Assembly: GCA_959604825.1 (NCBI GenBank)
Contig: CAUHCN010000004.1
Coordinates: 1 to 64,000, forward strand
DNA length: 64,000 nucleotides
Origin: an uncultured Collinsella sp.
GTDB lineage: Bacteria > Actinomycetota > Coriobacteriia > Coriobacteriales > Coriobacteriaceae
Direction: 5' to 3'
Numbering within the stretch: the stretch's first letter is position 1; the number at the start of each line of letters is the position of its first letter. The notes beneath the pieces were generated by a model. The model was not told the origin of the DNA. It searched no databases and saw only the letters and a list, made by a program, of their open reading frames with translations. Of the stretch, positions 24,283-32,736 are shown piece after piece. The translations under genes and the position numbers were made by a program.

Positions 24283-25473
24283 GTGCAATATCGCGTTGAC
24301 CCCAAAAGTGGTAACCGAATATCCGCTCTGGGTCTGGGCTGCATGAGATTTCCCGGTGCGCCGGGACACCCCGATGCGAAGACAGCCGATGCCATCATTT
24401 CCCGTGCGGTGGAGCAGGGGATTAATTATCTGGATACCGCGTATCTCTATCCCGGTAACGAGGTGTGCGTGGGCGCCTCACTTGAGCGCCTGGGTCTGCG
24501 CGACCGCGTGTTGCTCGCGACTAAGTTGCCGCACGCTTCGTGCAAGTGCGCGGAGGATTTCGACCGGTTCTTCGACGAGCAACTGCGCCGCCTGCGGACC
24601 GACCATATCGACTATTACCTTATGCACAACATCACTTCGCCCGCCCAGTGGGAGCGCGTGGTGGCGTTGGGCATCGAAGACTGGATTGCGCACCAAAAGG
24701 CTGCGGGGCGTATTCGCCAGATAGGTTTTTCGTATCACGGCAGTGCGGCGGACTTCCTGACGATGCTCGACGCGTATGACTGGGATTTTTGCCAGATCCA
24801 GTACAACTACGCTGGAGAGCGCTACCAAGCGGGAACGGCGGGACTTATAGCAGCCGCCGAGCGCGGGCTCGCGGTGTTTGTGATGGAACCGCTTTTGGGC
24901 GGACGCCTGGCGGGCAAGCTGCCTCCGCGGGCCCGCGCCGTGCTCGATGACGTACGCGATCCGTACCTGAAGACGCCGGCTGCTTGGGGCCTTTCGTGGG
25001 TGTGGAACCATCCTCAAGTCACGATGCTGCTTTCGGGCATGACCGATACCGCGCAGGTGGACGAGAACGCGGTGCTGGCCGATCGGGCCCTGCCGGATTC
25101 GATGACAGCCGCTCAGCTCGATACCATCGCACGCGTGCTGGCGGAGTTTGAAAAATCGAATCGCGTGCCCTGCACGGGATGCGGCTACTGCATGCCATGT
25201 CCCAAGGGTATTAACATTCCCGGCTGCTTTGCCGCTTACAACGCGAGCTATGCGCACAGCTGGTTTACGGGGCTGTCGCAATACTTTACAGCGAGCGCGG
25301 TGCGCACGAGCGAGCCCAAGCTCGTGAGCAATTGCGTCAAGTGCGGCAAATGTGCGCGTCACTGCCCGCAACACATCGATATCCCCGAGCGTCTCGACGA
25401 CGCGCGCCGACGTTTCCAGCCTGGCCCCGTAACGGCCGCGCTTAAAGTCTTCAGCAAAACTCGCTCCTCATGA
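24283..25473 (+). CDS. Aldo/keto reductase with C-terminal 4Fe-4S domain
   Basis: A 396-residue fusion: an aldo/keto reductase barrel (about 1-290, start VQYRVDPKSGNRISALGLGCMRFP, catalytic Tyr in NYLDTAYLYPGNE and Lys in LLATKLP) followed by a ferredoxin-like region. The cysteine sets CTGCGYCMPC and CVKCGKCARHCPQ are expected to bind two 4Fe-4S clusters. These fusions are widespread in anaerobes and probably couple ferredoxin-type electron flow to carbonyl reduction; the substrate is unknown. GTG 24283 follows AAAGGAGG closely and gives the usual family N-terminus. An ATG at 24265 is the alternative. Confidence 0.9.
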   Translation: MQYRVDPKSGNRISALGLGCMRFPGAPGHPDAKTADAIISRAVEQGINYLDTAYLYPGNEVCVGASLERLGLRDRVLLATKLPHASCKCAEDFDRFFDEQLRRLRTDHIDYYLMHNITSPAQWERVVALGIEDWIAHQKAAGRIRQIGFSYHGSAADFLTMLDAYDWDFCQIQYNYAGERYQAGTAGLIAAAERGLAVFVMEPLLGGRLAGKLPPRARAVLDDVRDPYLKTPAAWGLSWVWNHPQVTMLLSGMTDTAQVDENAVLADRALPDSMTAAQLDTIARVLAEFEKSNRVPCTGCGYCMPCPKGINIPGCFAAYNASYAHSWFTGLSQYFTASAVRTSEPKLVSNCVKCGKCARHCPQHIDIPERLDDARRRFQPGPVTAALKVFSKTRSS

Positions 25474-25552
25474 CCCTTTTATATCTTGTGATGGAATAGT
25501 TCCTGTTTGCGGCAGAATAGGGCGATAGCAGGAACTATTCCACCGCAACTGA
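25474..25552 (+). repeat. 79-bp structured element, copy 1
   Basis: Begins CCCTTTTATATCTTG and ends CACCGCAACTGA. Copy 2 at 26636-26714 has the same length. Between conserved flanks, five bases at element positions 26-30 (GTTCC) pair with 58-62 (GGAAC); in copy 2 both halves are changed but still complementary (CGGTC/GACCG). The outer arms TTG..G.TGGAATA and TATTCCACCGCAA also pair, so the unit folds into one long hairpin with a conserved loop containing TGCG.CA.AATA.GGC. It lies directly before the oxidoreductase gene; its end abuts that gene's ribosome binding site. Confidence 0.7.
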
Positions 25553-25563
25553 AGGGAGCTGTC

Positions 25564-26583
25564 GTGGGCTATCGGGATTCATGTGATGATTTGCGTGAGG
25601 TTCGTTGGGGCGTTTTGGGCGCTGGGCACATTTCGCATCGATTTGCATCGTCGCTCAAGAAGGTCGACGAGGCACGGCTGGTGGCTGCGGCCGGCCGCAC
25701 TCCTGCACATGTCGAGGAATTTTGTCGAGCGTTTTCGATTGATGCCGCGCACAGTTATGCCACGGCTGACGATAGCGGCGATGCGGCTTATGATACGTTG
25801 ATTGCCGATCCCGATGTCGATGCAATCTACTTGGCTCTTCCACATGGCATGCATGCACATTGGGCTTGTCGGGCACTGCGCGCGGGAAAGGCCGTGCTGT
25901 GCGAAAAGCCGGCCGTTTTGAATGAAGAAGAGGCCCATGCGATCGCCTCTGTTTCCCGTGAGTGCGGTGTGCCGTTTATGGAGGCGATGAAAAATCGGTT
26001 TTGTCCGATGCATACTCGCGTGAAGGGTTTGCTTGCGTCGGGCGAGCTCGGCTGTATCGTCTCGATCGAAAGCGTGCAAAAACTCGATTATGGTGAGTCC
26101 CCTTCGAGTTATCTGCTCGATCCGTTGCAGGGTGGCTGTCTATATGACATGGGCTGCTATGCGGTCGGGTGGTTTGAGGATCTGCTTGCGGGTGCGTGCG
26201 ATGTTTCGTCTCGTGAAGTTCGCTGGCGTGACGTATTAGGCGGCCGCGTGGATTGGGCCGATGAGATCCATATGAGTGTCGGCGGTATACCCATTCATAT
26301 GGTGTGCGACGGCAAAGCAGCATATGAAAGCCGCTTAACGATTGCCTGCGAACGGGGTTCGGTGGAAATCGAGCGCCTCCATCGCCCCGAGCTCGCCCAT
26401 GTGAAGTACTCCGACGGTCGAGTGCTCGAAATCGACGCCCCATTTGAGGTCGATGATTTCTACGGCGAAATTCAGCATGCGACGCAGCTCGTCCAGACGG
26501 GAGAGCTTGAAAGCCCCGTTATGCCTCTTGCCGCCACGCAGCGCTGCGCGCAGATTATCGATGCGATTCGCTTGACGCTCTAG
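25564..26583 (+). CDS. Gfo/Idh/MocA-family oxidoreductase
   Basis: A 339-residue NAD(P)-dependent dehydrogenase with Rossmann start REVRWGVLGAGHISHRF and the motif AGKAVLCEKPAVL (catalytic EKP lysine). The C-terminal domain has DMGCYAVGWFEDL. It is a paralogue-level relative of the protein at 17264, but clearly different in sequence. GTG 25564 follows GAAGGGAG. The polyol or sugar substrate is unknown. It is flanked on both sides by copies of the 79-bp structured element. Confidence 0.88.
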   Translation: MGYRDSCDDLREVRWGVLGAGHISHRFASSLKKVDEARLVAAAGRTPAHVEEFCRAFSIDAAHSYATADDSGDAAYDTLIADPDVDAIYLALPHGMHAHWACRALRAGKAVLCEKPAVLNEEEAHAIASVSRECGVPFMEAMKNRFCPMHTRVKGLLASGELGCIVSIESVQKLDYGESPSSYLLDPLQGGCLYDMGCYAVGWFEDLLAGACDVSSREVRWRDVLGGRVDWADEIHMSVGGIPIHMVCDGKAAYESRLTIACERGSVEIERLHRPELAHVKYSDGRVLEIDAPFEVDDFYGEIQHATQLVQTGELESPVMPLAATQRCAQIIDAIRLTL

Positions 26584-26635
26584 GCTGCGGTGCTGGTGCT
26601 CAGGGGGGGGGCTCGGCGGACCGTGCCCCTGATGC

Positions 26636-26714
26636 CCCTTTTATATCTTGCGGTGGAATACGGTCTGTTTGCGCCAAAATAAGGCACCAATAGACCGTAT
26701 TTCACCGCAACTGA
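26636..26714 (+). repeat. 79-bp structured element, copy 2
   Basis: Same length and flanks as the element at 25474-25552. The stem here is TTGCGGTGGAATACGGTCT paired with AGACCGTATTTCACCGCAA, 19 bp with one G-T pair. It lies immediately upstream of the endonuclease IV ribosome binding site. There is no T-run at its end, so it is not a standard terminator in this orientation. Confidence 0.7.
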
Positions 26715-26730
26715 TGAGGGGGAGTTGGAG

Positions 26731-27597
26731 ATGCTGACAATCGGGTGTCACCTATCCACGACGAAGGGCTATCGGGCGATGGGGGAGACGGCGTTGTCCA
26801 TTGGCGCCAATACCTTTGCGTTCTTTACGCGCAACCCGCGCGGTGGCAAGGCAAAAGACCTTGACATGGATGACGTGGCGGCTCTGCGCGAGCTTATGGC
26901 GCAAAACGACTTTGGACCGCTGGTGGCGCATGCCCCGTATACCTATAACCCCTGCTCCGCTAAGGAGCGGGCGCGCGAGTTTGCCTTGGAGGCTATGGCG
27001 GAAGATTTGCAGCGTCTGGAAGCACTGCCCGGCAACTACTACAACTTCCATCCCGGTGCGCATGTGGGACAGGGGGCAGACACCGGCATTCAGATGATTG
27101 TCGACACGCTGTGCCAGGTGATGTTTGAGGGCCAGCAGACGACGGTATTGCTCGAGACCATGGCGGGTAAGGGCACTGAGGTGGGCCGTAGCTTTGAAGA
27201 GCTGGCGTGCATTATCGAGGGCGTTGCCGCCAAGTGTCCAGAGCTGTCCGATAAGCTGGGCGTTTGTTTGGACACCTGCCATGTGAGCGATGCCGGCTAC
27301 GACATCATCCATGATCTGGACGGCGTACTCGACGAGTTCGACCGCGTGGTGGGCATCGATCGCCTGCATGCCGTACACATCAACGATTCGAAGAACCCTT
27401 GTGGCGCCCATAAAGATCGTCACGAGTGCATCGGCAAGGGATACCTTGGCAGCGAGGAATTTGGCGGCGGTATGCAGGTTATGCAGAATATTGTATCGAA
27501 TAGCCGCTTGCGCGCATTGCCATTTATTTTGGAGACGCCGAATGAACTTACAGGTTATGCGGCTGAAATCAAACTGTTAAGGTCGTTGCAGCAGTAA
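26731..27597 (+). CDS. nfo: Endonuclease IV (AP endonuclease)
   Basis: A 288-residue deoxyribonuclease IV that cuts at abasic sites in base-excision repair. It folds as a TIM barrel with three zinc ions; the ligands are in the motifs YYNFHPGAH, LLETMAGKG, CLDTCHVSDAGYD, VHINDSKNPCGAHKDRHECIGKG and FILETP. ATG 26731 has GAGGGGGAG 6 nt upstream and gives the usual MLTIGCHLS start; a TTG two codons earlier is disfavoured. The 79-bp structured element ends 16 bp upstream of the start codon. Confidence 0.95.
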   Translation: MLTIGCHLSTTKGYRAMGETALSIGANTFAFFTRNPRGGKAKDLDMDDVAALRELMAQNDFGPLVAHAPYTYNPCSAKERAREFALEAMAEDLQRLEALPGNYYNFHPGAHVGQGADTGIQMIVDTLCQVMFEGQQTTVLLETMAGKGTEVGRSFEELACIIEGVAAKCPELSDKLGVCLDTCHVSDAGYDIIHDLDGVLDEFDRVVGIDRLHAVHINDSKNPCGAHKDRHECIGKGYLGSEEFGGGMQVMQNIVSNSRLRALPFILETPNELTGYAAEIKLLRSLQQ

Positions 27598-27658
27598 TGA
27601 CTGTCATAAAGTGGAGTGCTCCATTCACGTTATGGGTTTGTTTCAATCAGTTTTCTAA

Positions 27659-27687
27659 TTGCGGATTCTTCCAAGCGGGTGCATAAT
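27659..27687 (+). promoter_or_regulatory. Promoter of the amino-acid ABC transporter operon
   Basis: TTGCGG (27659-27664), a 17-bp spacer and CATAAT (27682-27687), about 57 bp upstream of the substrate-binding protein start. Confidence 0.6.
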
Positions 27688-27744
27688 AACCCTCAGTTTT
27701 TGCAGGCCCCTGAATCACGTGGGGTCATTGGAAGGAGACTGATT

Positions 27745-28605
27745 ATGAAGCTCAAGAAGCTTGGCGCATTTGCCGCCACGGGCGCCATGGCACTCGCCCT
27801 CGCACTGACGGGCTGCGGCTCGTCCAACGCCACCTCTGGTTCCGATGCCGGTTCCAGCAGCTCTGACGACGCGAAGGTCGAGAAGGTCGATGGCTCCAAG
27901 GAGTACGCGCTCGTCAAGGACGGTACGCTGACCGTCGGCACCTCTGCCGAGTACGCTCCGTTTGAGTACAAGGACGACAACGGCGACTACCAGGGCTTTG
28001 ACCTTGAGCTCATCAAGGCTATCGGTGACAAGCTGGGTCTGGATGTCGAGTACGTCAACAACGACTTCGACACGCTCGTCCCCGGCGTTGCTTCGGGCGC
28101 CAAGTATGACGTTTCCATCGCGGCTATCACCGACACGCCCGAGCGTGAGAAGGAAGTCGCTTTCTCCGATTCCTACTACATGGACGATCAGGCTATCGTG
28201 ACCAAGGTCGATAACACCGACATCACGGCCGACAACTACAGCGAGAAGCTCAACAACGCCGACGCTACCATCATCGTCCAGTCTGGATCGACCGCCGAGG
28301 CCTTTGCCCAGGAGAACTTCCCCAAGGCCAAGATCGTCCCCTACAAGGACGCCACCGAGTGCTTCAGCGCCCTGCAGTCCGATAAGGGCGATGCCGTAGT
28401 CACCAACCGCTCCGTTGCCAGCCAGCTGACCGCCGAGCAGTTCAACACCTGCCAGACCATCAAGCAGGTCAGCACCGGCGAGGAGTACGCCATCGCCATC
28501 AACCAGGGCAACACCAAGCTCAAGGACGACATCAACCAGGCCATCAAGGACCTGACCGACGACGGTACCGTTGACGCCCTCATGGCTAAGTACAACATCA
28601 AGTAA
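27745..28605 (+). CDS. Amino-acid ABC transporter substrate-binding lipoprotein
   Basis: A 286-residue solute-binding protein of the polar amino-acid family (SBP_bac_3). The N-terminus is a lipoprotein signal peptide with lipobox LTGC (Cys at about 25), followed by a Ser-rich linker. The domain starts GTLTVGTSAEYAPFEYKDDNGDYQGFDLELI, and the DTLVPGVASGAKYDVSIAAITDTPEREKEV region is typical. It is anchored outside the membrane and feeds the permease and ATPase encoded next. The specificity (for example Gln, His, Arg or Cys) cannot be read reliably. AAGGAG precedes ATG 27745. Confidence 0.93.
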   Translation: MKLKKLGAFAATGAMALALALTGCGSSNATSGSDAGSSSSDDAKVEKVDGSKEYALVKDGTLTVGTSAEYAPFEYKDDNGDYQGFDLELIKAIGDKLGLDVEYVNNDFDTLVPGVASGAKYDVSIAAITDTPEREKEVAFSDSYYMDDQAIVTKVDNTDITADNYSEKLNNADATIIVQSGSTAEAFAQENFPKAKIVPYKDATECFSALQSDKGDAVVTNRSVASQLTAEQFNTCQTIKQVSTGEEYAIAINQGNTKLKDDINQAIKDLTDDGTVDALMAKYNIK

Positions 28606-28627
28606 AATAGTCACTTGATTGCGCGCG

Positions 28628-28666
28628 GGCCCTTTCCGTTTTGCGGAGAGGGCCTTTGCGCTTTTC
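28628..28666 (+). terminator. Attenuator-type hairpin after the binding-protein gene
   Basis: GGCCCTTTCCG/CGGAGAGGGCC stem, then TTTGCGCTTTTC. Its position within the operon would make binding protein more abundant than permease. Confidence 0.65.
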
Positions 28667-28722
28667 TTGACGGAGAGCGTTTCCGTCTCGTTTTGCCGGC
28701 AACTTCTACGATAGGAGCCACC

Positions 28723-30084
28723 TTGTCTCGACTGAACAAAGGAGCCGCGGAGCAGCGTTTTCCACTGCCCGCCTTGCTCAAAAAGCTAGCCTGCGTCATG
28801 GCCGTGGCGCTCGCGCTGGTGTGCGCGGGGGCATATGCGCCCACGACCGCCCAGGCGCTTGAGACCGCAAAGATCACCGCCCGACCCAATACCGGTTCGG
28901 GCAGCGCTGTGGTCGGCGGCACCGAGACGCGAATTACCTGGGAAGTTCAGGCCGATGCCGACGAGGAGCTGAGCGGTCTTTCGCTGACGTTTGTCGACGG
29001 CACGACGTTTGGTGCCGATGACACGCGATTGACGATGCTCTCGGGCGATGACCTCATGGACCGTACGCCCATGAAGCCTACGTGCAAGGTCGACGGCCAG
29101 ACGCTCAAGATCGATTTTGGCGAGACGGCTCCGGCCGGCGGCTATTTCCGTGTCGAGGTCTACGGCGTGACCTTCCCCGTCGAGGGCGGCGACGAGGCTT
29201 TTAGCGGCACCTACACGTTGGCTGACGGTTCAACCAAGAAGATCTCAAAGATTCCTTCCGTCGAGATTAAGGGCGTGACGGCATTCGATAACTTCCTGGC
29301 CGACCTTAAGGAGCAGCCGTGGGTCGAGGCATGGAATTCCAACATGTTCCTTCGCCTGTTCCTGAACCCGGTCATTTTGGTTCAGAGCCTGCCGATCGTC
29401 TTCAAAGGCTTCCTCATGTCGCTCTCGATCGTGCTCGTGGCATTTCCGTTGGCCATTCCCTTTGGCTTTGCCTTGTCACTCATGCGCATCTCCAAGTCGC
29501 GCATCCTGCGTTGCCTTGCCGGCATCTATGTGAATATCATCCGCGGTACGCCGGCGTTCCTGCAGATCTACATCGCGTTCTTTGGCCTGCCGCTGGCCGG
29601 CGTCAAGGTTGACGATTATGTGCTGGGCGTCATCGTCATGGCCATGAACTCGTCCGCCTACCTGTGCGAGATCTTCCGCGCCGGTATTCAGTCGATCCCC
29701 AAGGGCCAGAACGAGGCCGCGCGCTCGCTGGGCATGAACGCCTTCCAGACGCTGCTCTACGTTATGATTCCGCAGACGTTCCGCAATGTCCTGCCTACGC
29801 TGACCAGCGAGTTTATCCTGCTTTACAAGGATACGTCGCTGCTCGCGGCCGTGGGCGTGGTCGAGATCGTCATGAACGCCCGTACCATCGTGGCCACGAC
29901 GGGTTCCATTACGCCGTATGTGGTTGCCGCGCTGTTCTACCTGGTCATCACCCTGCCGCTTGCTCGCTTGGTGAGCGGTCTTGAGGCGAGGCTTCTGGGG
30001 ACGGCCGAAACCAAGAAGAAGCGTCCCGCCAAGAGCGCTGGACAGGTCGTCGCGACGCCCGCCGACCACATCGCCGGTCTGTAA
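28723..30084 (+). CDS. Amino-acid ABC permease with exported N-terminal domain
   Basis: A 453-residue permease. The C-terminal half (about 215-430) is a HisM/GlnP-type membrane domain with the EAA loop (GQNEAARSLGMNAFQTLLYV). Unusually, it is preceded by a signal-peptide-like segment (ACVMAVALALVCAGAYA...AQA) and about 150 residues of predicted beta-rich extracytoplasmic sequence (ITWEVQADADEELSGLSLTF...), followed by the membrane segments. This outer domain may help capture substrate or contact the binding protein. The TTG start at 28723 is supported by AGGAG 5 nt upstream; the frame opens earlier at 28615. The next gene encodes the ATPase. Confidence 0.85.
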   Translation: MSRLNKGAAEQRFPLPALLKKLACVMAVALALVCAGAYAPTTAQALETAKITARPNTGSGSAVVGGTETRITWEVQADADEELSGLSLTFVDGTTFGADDTRLTMLSGDDLMDRTPMKPTCKVDGQTLKIDFGETAPAGGYFRVEVYGVTFPVEGGDEAFSGTYTLADGSTKKISKIPSVEIKGVTAFDNFLADLKEQPWVEAWNSNMFLRLFLNPVILVQSLPIVFKGFLMSLSIVLVAFPLAIPFGFALSLMRISKSRILRCLAGIYVNIIRGTPAFLQIYIAFFGLPLAGVKVDDYVLGVIVMAMNSSAYLCEIFRAGIQSIPKGQNEAARSLGMNAFQTLLYVMIPQTFRNVLPTLTSEFILLYKDTSLLAAVGVVEIVMNARTIVATTGSITPYVVAALFYLVITLPLARLVSGLEARLLGTAETKKKRPAKSAGQVVATPADHIAGL

Positions 30085-30096
30085 GGAGGTCCTATC

Positions 30097-30849
30097 ATGA
30101 GCGAAACCAATAACTCGAACGAGGTCGTCGTCAGCATCAAGAACCTCCAGAAGGCCTTCGGCGATAACGTGGTCCTGCGCGACATCGATCTGGATGTGCA
30201 CAAGGGCGAGGTCGTCGTAGTCCTGGGTCCTTCGGGCTCGGGCAAGTCGACGATGCTTCGCTGCATCAATCGCCTGGAGCATCCCACGAGCGGCTCGATC
30301 GTCGTTGAGGGCGTGGACGTTTGCGCCAAGGGCGTCGACCTTAACAAGGTACGTACGCATCTGGGTATGGTGTTCCAGCAGTTCAATTTGTTCCCGCACC
30401 TGTCAGTCAAAAAGAACGTCATGCTCGCACAGCAAAAGGTACTCAAGCGCAGCAAGGAAGAGGCCGAGAAGATTGCCGTCGAGGAGCTGACCAAGGTCGG
30501 TCTTGCCGAGCGCATCGACTTTATGCCGAGCCAGCTCTCGGGCGGTCAGCAGCAGCGCGTGGCGATCGCCCGCGCCCTGTCGATGAACCCGCACGTCATG
30601 CTCTTTGACGAGGCCACGTCGGCGCTCGACCCCGAGCTTGTTCGCGACGTCCTGGGCGTCATGCGCGACCTGGCACGTGATGGCATGACTATGATCGTGG
30701 TGACGCACGAGATGGGCTTTGCCCGCGACGTCGCCGACCGCGTCGTCTTTATGGACGGTGGCGTTATCGTGGAAGAGGGTACGCCGAGCGAGGTCTTCGA
30801 CCACCCCAAGAGCGAGCGCACCAAGGCGTTCTTGGGCAATATCTCGTAG
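30097..30849 (+). CDS. Amino-acid ABC transporter ATPase
   Basis: A 250-residue ATPase of the GlnQ/HisP type that powers the adjoining permease. Walker A is GPSGSGKST, the signature is LSGGQQQRVAIARAL, Walker B is VMLFDEATSALD and the H-loop is VTHEM. It starts 12 bp after the permease stop with AAGGAGG upstream. With the binding protein and permease it forms a complete uptake system. Confidence 0.95.
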   Translation: MSETNNSNEVVVSIKNLQKAFGDNVVLRDIDLDVHKGEVVVVLGPSGSGKSTMLRCINRLEHPTSGSIVVEGVDVCAKGVDLNKVRTHLGMVFQQFNLFPHLSVKKNVMLAQQKVLKRSKEEAEKIAVEELTKVGLAERIDFMPSQLSGGQQQRVAIARALSMNPHVMLFDEATSALDPELVRDVLGVMRDLARDGMTMIVVTHEMGFARDVADRVVFMDGGVIVEEGTPSEVFDHPKSERTKAFLGNIS

Positions 30850-30875
30850 CGGCGCGTCGAAATTGTCGATATAAC

Positions 30876-30913
30876 AAACGGGGATCGGATAGTATCCGGC
30901 CCCCGTTTTTGTT
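30876..30913 (+). terminator. Terminator of the ABC transporter operon
   Basis: AAACGGGG/CCCCGTTT stem with an inner GGATAGTATCC hairpin and a T-run. Confidence 0.85.
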
Positions 30914-30981
30914 TGGGCATGAGCGACTGTTGTTGTGCGGTGCTCGGCTGTTAGTTGCCTTGCGACTTTCTGGCGGCTTCG

Positions 30982-31401
30982 TTAGGCCAGCTCCGCTCCC
31001 AGGGCCTTGCAGGCCGCCTCGCCCTCATCGTCGGGCGCATCGTAGCAGATGGTGGAGTCCACGACGTTGACGCCGGACTCGTCGGCGTCGGCTTTCCAGT
31101 TATCCATCCACTCGCCCTCGGCCCACGAATAGGAGCCAAAGAGGACGACCTTCTTGTCGCCGAGGACTTCCTTGACCTCATCCCACATCGGCTGGAACTC
31201 GTCGTACTCGAGCTCCTCGGACCCCATGGCGGGGCAGCCGAAGGCGAAGGCGTCATAGTTGGTGACCTTGTCGGCAGAGAAGTCGGCGCAGGAGATGACC
31301 TCAGCCTCGGCACCCGCGGACGTGGCGCCTTCGGAGACGAGGTTTGCCATGGCCTCGGTGTTGCCCGTGCCGCTCCAGTAGACGACGGCGATCTTGCTCA
31401 T
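30982..31401 (-). CDS. Flavodoxin
   Basis: A 139-residue short-chain flavodoxin, a cytoplasmic FMN electron carrier. The phosphate-binding loop is YWSGTGNTEAMA and the isoalloxazine-contact loops are in FGCPAMGSEEL and GSYSWAEGEWM. AAAGGA lies upstream of the ATG. It is encoded just downstream of a DUF3793 gene on the same strand, a pairing common in anaerobes, and may act as an iron-sparing ferredoxin substitute. Confidence 0.93.
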   Translation of the reverse strand: MSKIAVVYWSGTGNTEAMANLVSEGATSAGAEAEVISCADFSADKVTNYDAFAFGCPAMGSEELEYDEFQPMWDEVKEVLGDKKVVLFGSYSWAEGEWMDNWKADADESGVNVVDSTICYDAPDDEGEAACKALGAELA

Positions 31402-31447
31402 GTTGAGTCCTTTCAGTTGTGCGGCAGGTTGCCGCGGCTTCTATGTT

Positions 31448-32152
31448 CTATCGGGTTGCCTGGGCAAGTTGCGCCAAGCTGCAGCCCTGCTGATAGACAA
31501 AGGTGAGGTATTGAGTGCAAGCGCGGTAGGCGTCAAACATCGCAAGCGCTTGCTCGACATTCGTGTAGACCTTCCAGGCCCCAAAGACCTTGTAGTTCTC
31601 GCCGCGCTGGACGATAAACTCGTGCACGTCGTCGTAGGGATATCCAAGGAAGTAGCCTATTTCGTGCGGAAACTCGCAGGTGCAGTCGTTGCTGCAGCTA
31701 GCTTGCTGGGGTAGTGCGCATCGAGTCTGGCTACAAGCGCATTCCGCGACGTTATTGCTCGCGAGCGTGATGCGTGATGCCAAATGCACAAGGCATGTCG
31801 AAAGGTCTCTCGTGTCGTAGCCTTCCGAGGCGAGCGCTGTTTGGGCGCGAGGGTCTGCGAAATAGGTGGCGAGGCTTTTGGCTCGGTACACGTACACGAG
31901 TGCTCCGCAGGGCCGCCAGACCAAAACACTCAGGTGGATGCCGAGCGGGTCAAGCTCGCGATTGCACTGGGCGATAACGTTGAGCAGGCGTGCTCGACGT
32001 TCTGCGATGGTTTCGGTTGTGGTCGAGCCGTTCCCGTGGGCGTAGGTGCCTGGATAGGTAAAGAGCGATGCCGGCTTGATGCCCGCGAGCGTGGGAGAGC
32101 AGTTGCGCACGACCGCTGCCTGAAACGTTGGGATATCTATGGTTCGAGTCAC
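31448..32152 (-). CDS. DUF3793 family protein
   Basis: A 234-residue protein recognised as DUF3793 by its C-terminal signature FPHEIGYFLGYPYDDVHEFI and the following WKVY. Members are often encoded beside flavodoxins, as here (46 bp gap). Several cysteines in the middle (CACSQTRC, CSNDCTC) may bind metal; this Cys-rich insert is notable. The function is unknown, and a link to flavodoxin-dependent redox or metal stress is only suggested by the neighbourhood. Confidence 0.78.
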   Translation of the reverse strand: MTRTIDIPTFQAAVVRNCSPTLAGIKPASLFTYPGTYAHGNGSTTTETIAERRARLLNVIAQCNRELDPLGIHLSVLVWRPCGALVYVYRAKSLATYFADPRAQTALASEGYDTRDLSTCLVHLASRITLASNNVAECACSQTRCALPQQASCSNDCTCEFPHEIGYFLGYPYDDVHEFIVQRGENYKVFGAWKVYTNVEQALAMFDAYRACTQYLTFVYQQGCSLAQLAQATR

Positions 32153-32244
32153 GGCGCTCCTTACGGATCTAAACTGTTAGCCTAGGAAAACTTATACACG
32201 AAAGTAAGCCATGGTCAACAAAAAAGTTTGAAGAGGGAAACTAA

Positions 32245-32297
32245 TTGACCGAACAGACATGATTTTGGGTTAAGATGGGGACACCCCATGGGGGTAT
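32245..32297 (+). promoter_or_regulatory. Promoter with CsoR-like operator
   Basis: A possible -35 TTGACC (32245-32250) and -10 TAAGAT (32271-32276, rather long 20-bp spacing) are followed by ACCCCATGGGGGTAT (32283-32297), a G-tract palindrome of the type bound by CsoR/FrmR-family metal repressors. It controls a gene for a metal-binding HMA protein. Confidence 0.5.
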
Positions 32298-32326
32298 CTA
32301 GATAGTGCTACTTGAAAGGGGAGCGC

Positions 32327-32710
32327 ATGAGTGACTTGCTCAACCCTGCGAATCTCATCGTGCTGGCCGTCATTGCCGTCGGCATGTTTTTTGGACTGCG
32401 TCGCATTGCCGCTTCGACACACGGGAAGAGTTGCTGCAGCGATGGTACGAGCGGCAAGAAGGCCAAAAAGGTTGTTGTGGTGGATACCGATGCGTCACAC
32501 TATCCCTATAGCGATGAGCTGCTCATCGGCGGCATGAGCTGTGACGGCTGCGCTCAGAACGTAGCCAATGCCCTCAATGCGCTGGATGGCGTGTGGGCAA
32601 CGGTGACGTATGCGGACCACACGGCACGCGTGCGCTCTAAGCAGCCGGTTGATCGTGGTGTCCTCGAGACGGCCGTGAAAGATGCGGGCTACTACGTCAT
32701 GACGCTGTAA
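32327..32710 (+). CDS. Membrane-anchored heavy-metal-associated (HMA) protein
   Basis: A 127-residue protein with one N-terminal transmembrane helix (about 8-26), a short Cys/Lys segment (KSCCSDGTSGKKAKK) and a C-terminal HMA domain with metal site GMSCDGC. The N-terminal part resembles small FeoB-associated Cys-rich membrane proteins, so this looks like a fusion of that module with a copper-chaperone-type domain. A role in handling copper or a similar metal at the membrane is likely. ATG 32327 follows GAAAGGGGAG. Confidence 0.8.
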   Translation: MSDLLNPANLIVLAVIAVGMFFGLRRIAASTHGKSCCSDGTSGKKAKKVVVVDTDASHYPYSDELLIGGMSCDGCAQNVANALNALDGVWATVTYADHTARVRSKQPVDRGVLETAVKDAGYYVMTL

Positions 32711-32736
32711 GCGCCGCCCTGGATGCGCTTCCTTGG

